This document shows, in pieces, positions 17,781 through 23,649 of a stretch of 23,649 bases of DNA (position 1 is its first letter; every line of letters begins with the position of its first letter). Both the position numbers and the translations under genes were made by a program. The stretch covers positions 16,897-40,545 of the forward strand of contig MU602863.1 of the NCBI GenBank assembly GCA_025201865.1. The letters run 5' to 3'. The notes below the pieces were generated by a model, which had not been told where the DNA came from, made no database searches, and saw only the letters and a program-made list of their open reading frames with translations. This DNA comes from Ramicandelaber brevisporus. Lineage: Eukaryota > Kickxellomycota > Ramicandelaberales > Ramicandelaberaceae.

Positions 17781-17814
17781 CGATACGAGACGATACGAGG
17801 CGATACGATACGAT
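17781..17814. repeat. 10-base tandem repeat, 3.4 copies of CGATACGAKR
   Basis: Three consecutive decamers (CGATACGAGA, CGATACGAGG, CGATACGATA) followed by CGAT. The period equals about one helical turn. It sits mid-way in the divergent promoter, about 480 bases upstream of the transporter ATG. It could be a cluster of binding sites or a chance minisatellite. Confidence 0.8.
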
Positions 17815-18293
17815 GCATTTTCGGCCTGTCTAGCGAATTGCGAAATACCCGCAGTATTGCGCAGTTGGCAGTCTCTCTCTTTTCTCCGAGAAAACTGCAT
17901 CTTCCAATCACTTTCGGGTTGAGCTCCAATTAAAAAGTGAAAGTTCGTTGAGGCTGACTCAACCAAAGTTCTCCAAACTCTTCTTCCTCTTCTTGCTCTT
18001 CTTCACCTTCACCTTCACCCTTCCGTCCCACTCCCTCACACTTCTGTTACGTTACGCCTTTTGTCCCCAGCATCGTCATCGAGTGTGTCTGTTTACTGTA
18101 GCTATCAGTCCCTTGCTACTCCCACTCACTCATTTATCCACACTGCTCTTTATTTTCTTCTCTTTTTGCCTTCCCTTTCCGTTTCCCTTTTCCCACTCAA
18201 CCTTTTCCAAAGCAAACAACCTTTTTACAAGAACAAAAAAAAACATCAACTTTGCAGCAACAGCAGTAAAAACAACGGCAAGAGCTTATTTCC

Positions 18294-21200
18294 ATGTTTG
18301 CCAACAAGACGTTGGTCGAACAGCTTTGCGGGCATGCATCAATTGTACGTTCCTTCAACCCAGTCTATCCCGTCAGCTTGGAAGAGCAACGTTACACGCT
18401 GTGCTACGCGAGCCATGTACCGAGACTTGCTCTTTCGTTTCTTTCGTTTCTTGCTCTTTCTTACGTAACACAAACTGCGGAACTTTCGACGAGCTTTGCT
18501 GACATCATCACATTTTGTGTATTACAAACACGTTCGTCTCGATCAATTGTCTGATTGTTTGTCTGATTGACCGATTGACTAACTGTTTGGTTTGAATGTC
18601 TTTTTGTGTTTAACAGAGCCCGATACACGATGGCAACATTGGCAGATGCTTCCGTGAAGGTGTCCTGCAGACTGCCCTTCCGCTCATCTACGTTCTCTTC
18701 GTGCTTGCCTCAATCTACTACGCACGCTCCACCCACAAACAACGACATGCCGCCGCTGGATACGAGCAGCTCCCAGGTTCACTCGACTCTCACGGCTTGC
18801 AGGACGTGCCAATTGTCCCAGAGGATTTGCCCGCCATTGAACTCCCAGCATCCGAGCGACTCCTGAATATCGCGAAATGGGCTGGCGCCGCTCTGCAAGT
18901 TGGCGTTATGGCCTCGTGGCTGCATTATCGCTCCTCTTTGGACGATCGCGCCGCCTTCTACTACGCTCGCCCCGCCGTCAACGTCATTGTGTGGGCTGCA
19001 CTTGTTGTGTCCACCACCCACCATGCATTCCGCAAGCACCTGCACAGCCGCGCGTGGATCCACGACATTTTCTTTGTGCTCGCCTGCGTCATTGCGTTGA
19101 CCGAACTGTACTCTGTGTTTGTGATTGGAGGCAGTGGCCATGACTCTGCTCGCGATCGTGAGTTCATCCTTGCGTCATCCGCCCTGACTTTTGCCCTCAG
19201 TGTGCTCTCGATTCTGTCGCCATATCATCCAGCCTACCTGTACCTGCCATCTGCTGCCAACACCAAGTATCGCCACACCACTGAATATCGCGCGTCGTGG
19301 TACTCCACCTTCACGTTTAGCTGGGTCTCTGATATCTTGTCACTCGGTTTCAAGCGCCGTCTTGAGGAGGAGGATCTGTGGCAGCTCGGTCCAGATGATC
19401 AGGCCATCAACGCCTGGAAGCGCTATCGTGCTATCCGCAGCGACAAGCACACTCTCTTCTGGAATCTGGTCTTCACTTTCAAGCGTGAACTGTCGCTGCA
19501 GGCATTCTACTCTGTCATCACTCCATCTCTCAAGTATCTGTCGCCGTACTTTTTGCAGCGTCTGTTGCAATACCTGCAGGATCCAACTGGTGTTTCCAAG
19601 CTCCAAGCCTGGTTCTACGTTTTTGGTCTGTTTGTTGCTGGTGCCGGTGTTTCATTGTTGGAGCAGCAGTCATTCTTCATTGGCCGTCACATTGGTCTGC
19701 GTCTGCGTGGCTTGCTGGTTACTGAGCTTGCTGTCAAGACTCTGCGTCGCGCTCGTGGTGCATCTGTTGATGACACATCCGATAACGCTGAAGAAGCTGG
19801 TGGTGAAGAAGAGAATGGCGACAATGATGATCTCAGCACTGATGGTAAGGTCATGAACTTGGCCTCTGTCGATGTGCAGCGCATCACTGAAACCTCTGCC
19901 TATCTTGACGGTGTCTACCTCATGCCAATCAGCATCCTCACTGGTATCGTCTATCTCTACCTGCTGCTTGGTCCATCTGCGCTCGTTGGTGTCACCGTCA
20001 TGGTTGTCACCTATCCAGTCAGTCAGCGCCTGTTCCAGATTTCATCCACCTTCCAGGACAAGATCAACGCCATCTCTGACAAGCGCATTGCCACTGTCAA
20101 CGAAGCCTTCAACGGCATTCGCATCCTGAAGCTGTTCGGCTGGGAGTCTCGCTTCATTGAGAAGATCAACGTTGTTCGTGAAGAGCAGCTTGGTGCCTTG
20201 ACTGGTCTGCTGTACTCGTGGATGCTCATCTTTGTCTGCACCAACGTGCTGCCAATGGCCATCATGATCTCCACCCTGGCCACCTACACGCTCATTCTGG
20301 GCAATGCTCTGACCGCCGACGTTGCATTCACCTTTGTTGCCGTGCTCAACCTGGTCCGCTCCGCGTTCGATCACTTCCCTGGCTACATGCAGTGGATGAT
20401 CAGCGGTCTGAGCGGCATTCGTCGTATCCAAAAGTACCTCGGCCAAGAGGAGATTGAGCCACTCGAGAGTCGCCTGCTCCCAGGCAGCATCACTTCAATG
20501 TCTGCTGAGGAAGAGCTTGCCAGTGTCGATGTTGATGCCTTTGTTGCCGGTCTGCGTCCAGTCAGCAGCCGTGTTGCCTCTTCTGCCGGCACTGTTGTTC
20601 CTGGTGCTGCTGGCGCTGATGATGATGATATTGCCATTGGCTTCTACAATGCTTCGTTTGCATGGGACACTCCAGAGTCGTCTACTGCCACTGAGCAATC
20701 TACCAAGGTTGCCGGTTCGCCATCATTCTCCGTCTCAACTGCCTCCACCTCTGCTGCCACCTCAACTTCTGGTTCTCCAGTTACCAGCGGTGCCTCCACT
20801 CCACTGTTATCTAGTGCCGAGTCTCGTGCCTCCACCGACTTTGATGCCGTCAACTCTGCTCTTGTCAAGTCGTCCAAGTCCAAGTCCAAGTCCCAGAAGG
20901 CCAAGCAGCGCAACTTCCGTCTCCGCAACCTGAACATCCAGTTCCCAAGGGGCAAGCTCAGCATCATCGCCGGTCCCACTGGCCACGGAAAGACCTCTTT
21001 GCTTTTGGCTCTGCTCGGTGAGATGAAGCACACTGCCGGTCACATCAAGATGCCAGCTTCCTCTCCAAAGGCTAGTCTGACCTCTGACTTGGTTGGTGCC
21101 ACTCGCATTACTGATGTTGCATATGTTGCCCAGGAAGCCTGGCTGCGTGGCTGCACTATCCGCGAGAACATTCTGTTTGGCGAAAAGTACGATCCAGTCC

Positions 21201-23641
21201 GCTATCGTGAAGTTGTTCGCATGTGTGCTCTGGAGACTGATTTCAAGATTCTGAAGGCAGCTGACATGACTGAGGTTGGCGAGAAGGGTATCACTCTTTC
21301 CGGCGGACAGAAGCAGCGTGTCGCTCTCGCTAGAGCCGTTTACAGCCACGCCTCGCACCTGTTGCTCGATGATTGCTTGTCTGCTGTTGATAGTCACACC
21401 GCCAAGCACATTCTGCTCGAATGCCTTGCCTCTAGCTCTCCGATCATTGCTGGCCGCACCATTGTTCTGGTTACTCATCATGTCAGTCTGTGTGTGCATG
21501 TTGCTCAGTATGTTGTTGCTCTCAAGAACGGTCGTGTTGCCGGTTCTGGCGCTCCGCTGGATGTTGTCAACAAGGGTTTGCTTGGTGATCCTGCCGAGAT
21601 TCTCAACATGAGCGCTGCTACTGCCGCCGCCGCTGCTGCTGACAAGGATGCCGCTGAAGATGCCGCCAACACTGCTGATGCCAGTGAGACTCCAGCTGTG
21701 TCTGCCTCAGCAAGTGATGACGCCGCCAACGCTGAGGAAGGTCGCCTTATTGAAGACGAAGAGCGTGAGTCTGGCTCCGTCAAGCTCAGCGTCCTGCTCG
21801 CTTACTTCAAGGCTGCTGGTCCATGGTACGCTTGGGCTTTCGTTCTGTCCATGTTCCTCATTGCTCAGGCTGTGCTCACTCTTCAGGACTACTGGATTCG
21901 CGTGTGGGTGTCCAGCGTCGATGATCCAGACACTGTTGGTCGCCACTCTGTCATGTTCTACCTGGGTATCTACGCCGGCATTGGTCTTTTGTTTGTTGCC
22001 ATCAAGCTGCTCCAGTTGGTTTGCTCGTTTGCGATGCAGATCCGTGCTAGCCGCTCCATCCATGAGGACTTGCTTGAGCGCACCATCCGCGCCAAGCCAA
22101 GATTCTACGATATCACTCCCATTGGCCGTGTAATCAATCGCTTCTCGCGTGACATGCAAACTCTCGATGAGGCAGTCTGCGACCAGTTCAACTGGACTCT
22201 CTACGAGCTGGTGTTCACTCTTGGTGTCATGGTTGTCATTGCCTACGTCACTCCAGCATTCTTGTTCGCTGCCGTCTTCATCATTGGCGCATACGTTCTG
22301 ATTGGTATGTACTACATTGCTGCTTCTCGCGAACTCAAGCGTCTCGAGTCGGTTGCCAACTCACCAATTCTGTCGCTGTTCTCTGAACTTGTCCGCGGCT
22401 CCACCACCATTCGTGCCTTTGGTGCTCAGGACAGTTTGATCGCCGAGTCTGTTGACAATGTCAATGCATACAACCGTCCATTCTACCTGGTGTGGGCTGC
22501 TAACCGCTGGCTGTCTGTTCGCATCGATGTGTTTGGTGCGTTTGTTGCCTTCTTTGCCGGTGTGTTCATCTTGCTCAAGGCTGATTCGCTCGATGCTGGT
22601 CTTGCTGGTTTCTCGCTGTCCTATGCACTGGCATTCTCGCAGCATGTCCTGTGGGTGGTTCGTGGCTACTCGCTCAACGAGATGAACTTTACGTCGGTCG
22701 AGCGTCTGCTGCAGTACATGGATATCGAGCAGGAAGCACCTGCTGTGATTGCTGACAACCGTCCACCTGCCTCATGGCCGCACGCTGGTGCCATCGAGGC
22801 CAAGGATCTCGTCATTGAGTACAAGCCTGGCGTGCCAGTCGTTCACGGTATCTCTTTCAAGATCAACTCTCGTGAGCGCATCGGTGTGGTTGGCCGCACC
22901 GGTGCTGGTAAATCAACACTCAGTCTTGGTCTGCTGCGTTTCGTCGAGGCCGCTGCTGGTAGCATTGAGATTGATGGTGTCGACATCAGCAAGATTGGTT
23001 TGGATGACTTGCGTCGCAACATTACAGTGGTGCCTCAGGATCCAGTTCTATTCAACGGCACCGTTCGTTCAAACTTGGATCCATTTGATGAGCACGACGA
23101 TTCTGTCTTGTGGGAAGCCCTGCGCCGCTCTCACCTCATCCGTGATCCATCCGAGCCAGTCCAGAACCCAGTTGCTCGCACTGACACTTCCGCATCTGCT
23201 ACCGCTGGTGGAGAAGCTGGTGGTGCTCAAGAAGAAACAGACGTGTTCCAGGATCTCGAGTCGCCAATCAAGGAGAACGGTGGCAATCTGTCACTTGGCC
23301 AGCGCCAGTTGGTTTCAATCGCGCGTGCCATGGTTCGCCGCTCTCGTGTTGTCATCCTCGACGAAGCCTCCGCATCTGTTGACTTTGAAACCGATTCTCT
23401 GATCCAGCAAACGATTCGTACCGAGATTGCTGCCAACTCGACTGTGCTGACCATTGCCCATCGCTTGAAGACGATTGCTGATTACGATCGGATCATTGTG
23501 ATGGACAAGGGCAGAATTGTGGAGTTTGACAAGCCAGCAACGCTTCTGGCAACGGAAGGATCCATCTTTAGAGACATGTGCCAGGCTTCTGGTGAGTTTG
23601 AATTGCTTGTGCAGATTGCGAATGGTACCGCCAAACTTTAA
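18294..23641 (+). CDS. ABCC full transporter with TMD0, vacuolar bile-acid-permease (YBT1)-like, 1691 aa, one intron
   Basis: An ATP-driven exporter, probably of organic anions or conjugates into the vacuole. Exon 1 (18294-18344, 17 codons) joins in phase 0 to exon 2 (18617-23641), giving LCGHASI|SPIHDGNIGRCF, the conserved Cys-rich start of ABCC TMD0. Five hydrophobic segments (residues ~35-215) form TMD0, followed by the L0 linker (EEEDLWQL) and TMD1. NBD1 has Walker A GPTGHGKTS (~803), WLRGCTIRENILFG, signature LSGGQKQR (~911) and Walker B LLLDDCLSAVD, with Asp in place of the catalytic Glu as is usual in ABCC. After an Ala/Asp/Glu-rich linker come TMD2 and NBD2 with GRTGAGKS (~1443), LSLGQRQL (~1575), VILDEASASVD and IAHRLKTI. 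The GPTG...LLALLGEM form of NBD1 and the insert before the NBD2 signature resemble the YBT1 branch more than YCF1, but the substrate is unknown. Strong codon bias suggests high expression. Confidence 0.95.
18345..18616 (+). other. Spliceosomal intron near the 5' end of the ABC transporter gene
   Basis: 272 bases with a consensus donor GTACGT (18345-18350), branch-like GACTAAC (CTAAC at 18579-18583) and acceptor TTTAACAG (ending 18616). Two further CTGAT sites lie just upstream (18551, 18563). Splicing is phase 0 and restores the family N-terminus; the exon-2 frame meets a TAA at 18611-18613 inside the intron, confirming that it cannot extend further unspliced. If retained, translation from 18294 would give an 86-residue peptide. 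Confidence 0.88.
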
Positions 23642-23649
23642 TCCAAACC

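Larger units (their letters stand above)
17285..18293. promoter_or_regulatory. Divergent promoter region between mannosidase and ABC transporter
   Basis: About 1 kb with no supported intact gene. Starting from the mannosidase side it holds a CA/CT-rich leader for that gene (seen as GT/GA on the + strand), a CAA/ACC-rich stretch (17590-17690), a short F-box-like open frame (17735-17833) containing a 10-base tandem repeat, and from 17960 to 18230 a long CT-rich tract followed by an A-rich segment directly before the transporter ATG. Both flanking genes therefore have pyrimidine-rich leaders pointing away from each other, as expected for a bidirectional promoter. Confidence 0.6.

Noticed and set aside
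17948-18502. 184-codon Phe/Leu/Ser/Thr-rich open frame upstream of the transporter
   Set aside because: It is a translation of the CT-rich leader and overlaps the true first exon and its intron in another frame; hydrophobicity is due to TTC/CTT repeats.
20807-21499. 230-codon open frame on the - strand inside the ABC transporter
   Set aside because: It is opposite NBD1, which has intact catalytic motifs. Its Gly/Leu/Asp-rich translation is a mirror of codon bias.
1-23649. CRISPR arrays, insertion sequences, tRNA or rRNA genes, viral genes
   Set aside because: Reading both strands, I saw no regularly spaced repeats with unique spacers, no terminal inverted repeats, no transposase or polymerase motifs and no tRNA-like cloverleaf. 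The content is fungal nuclear.

Overview
The window looks like nuclear DNA from a fungus. It carries a fungal-type vacuolar bile-acid-permease-like ABCC transporter, an Ams1-type cytosolic/vacuolar alpha-mannosidase, the spliceosomal protein Prp8, and a protein with the HAD domain of the fungal 'Swiss Army Knife' RNA-repair family. Genes are tightly packed and intron-poor, leaders are CT/CA-rich, and introns have GT...CTRAY...AG signals. An early-diverging lineage such as Kickxellomycotina would fit the compactness and scarcity of introns, but that placement is a guess; the sequence alone does not fix it.

Layout. 1-1345 is AT-rich DNA with no intact gene that I can support. It holds a long stretch (398-1345) that reads like a protein gene in one frame but is broken by five internal stops, so I call it a candidate pseudogene; a TATA-like box and a signal-peptide-like micro-ORF lie upstream. 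1727-3115 (+) is an F-box/leucine-rich-like protein. 3357-5504 (+) is the HAD/Swiss-Army-Knife protein. Its 3' end faces, across only 83 bases, the 3' end of an intronless 8-kb PRP8 gene (5588-13636, -). Upstream of PRP8 on the same strand is the alpha-mannosidase (13799-17284, -), which has one intron close to its 3' end. A divergent intergenic region of about 1 kb (17285-18293) with several simple repeats separates it from a 1691-residue ABCC transporter (18294-23641, +), which has one intron close to its 5' end.

The main corrections from reading the sequence: (i) the mannosidase ORF that stops at 13967 has run into an intron, and the conserved C-terminus is a separate small exon at 13799-13936; (ii) the transporter starts in a 17-codon exon at 18294, which restores the conserved start of TMD0; (iii) PRP8 and the HAD protein begin at ATGs inside their longer open frames. 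Prp8 is about 270-350 residues longer than yeast or human Prp8 because of scattered low-complexity insertions, including two glutamine tracts flanking the linker into the Jab1/MPN domain and an acidic extension of the C-terminal tail that in yeast regulates Brr2.

No operon-like or defence-system logic connects the genes. PRP8 (splicing) and the HAD/RNA-repair protein are both RNA-related and sit tail to tail, but this may be chance. Codon choice differs by gene: the transporter and mannosidase are strongly biased to C-ending and GGT/GCC-type codons, PRP8 and the HAD gene less so, and the F-box-like gene and broken region are AT-rich.
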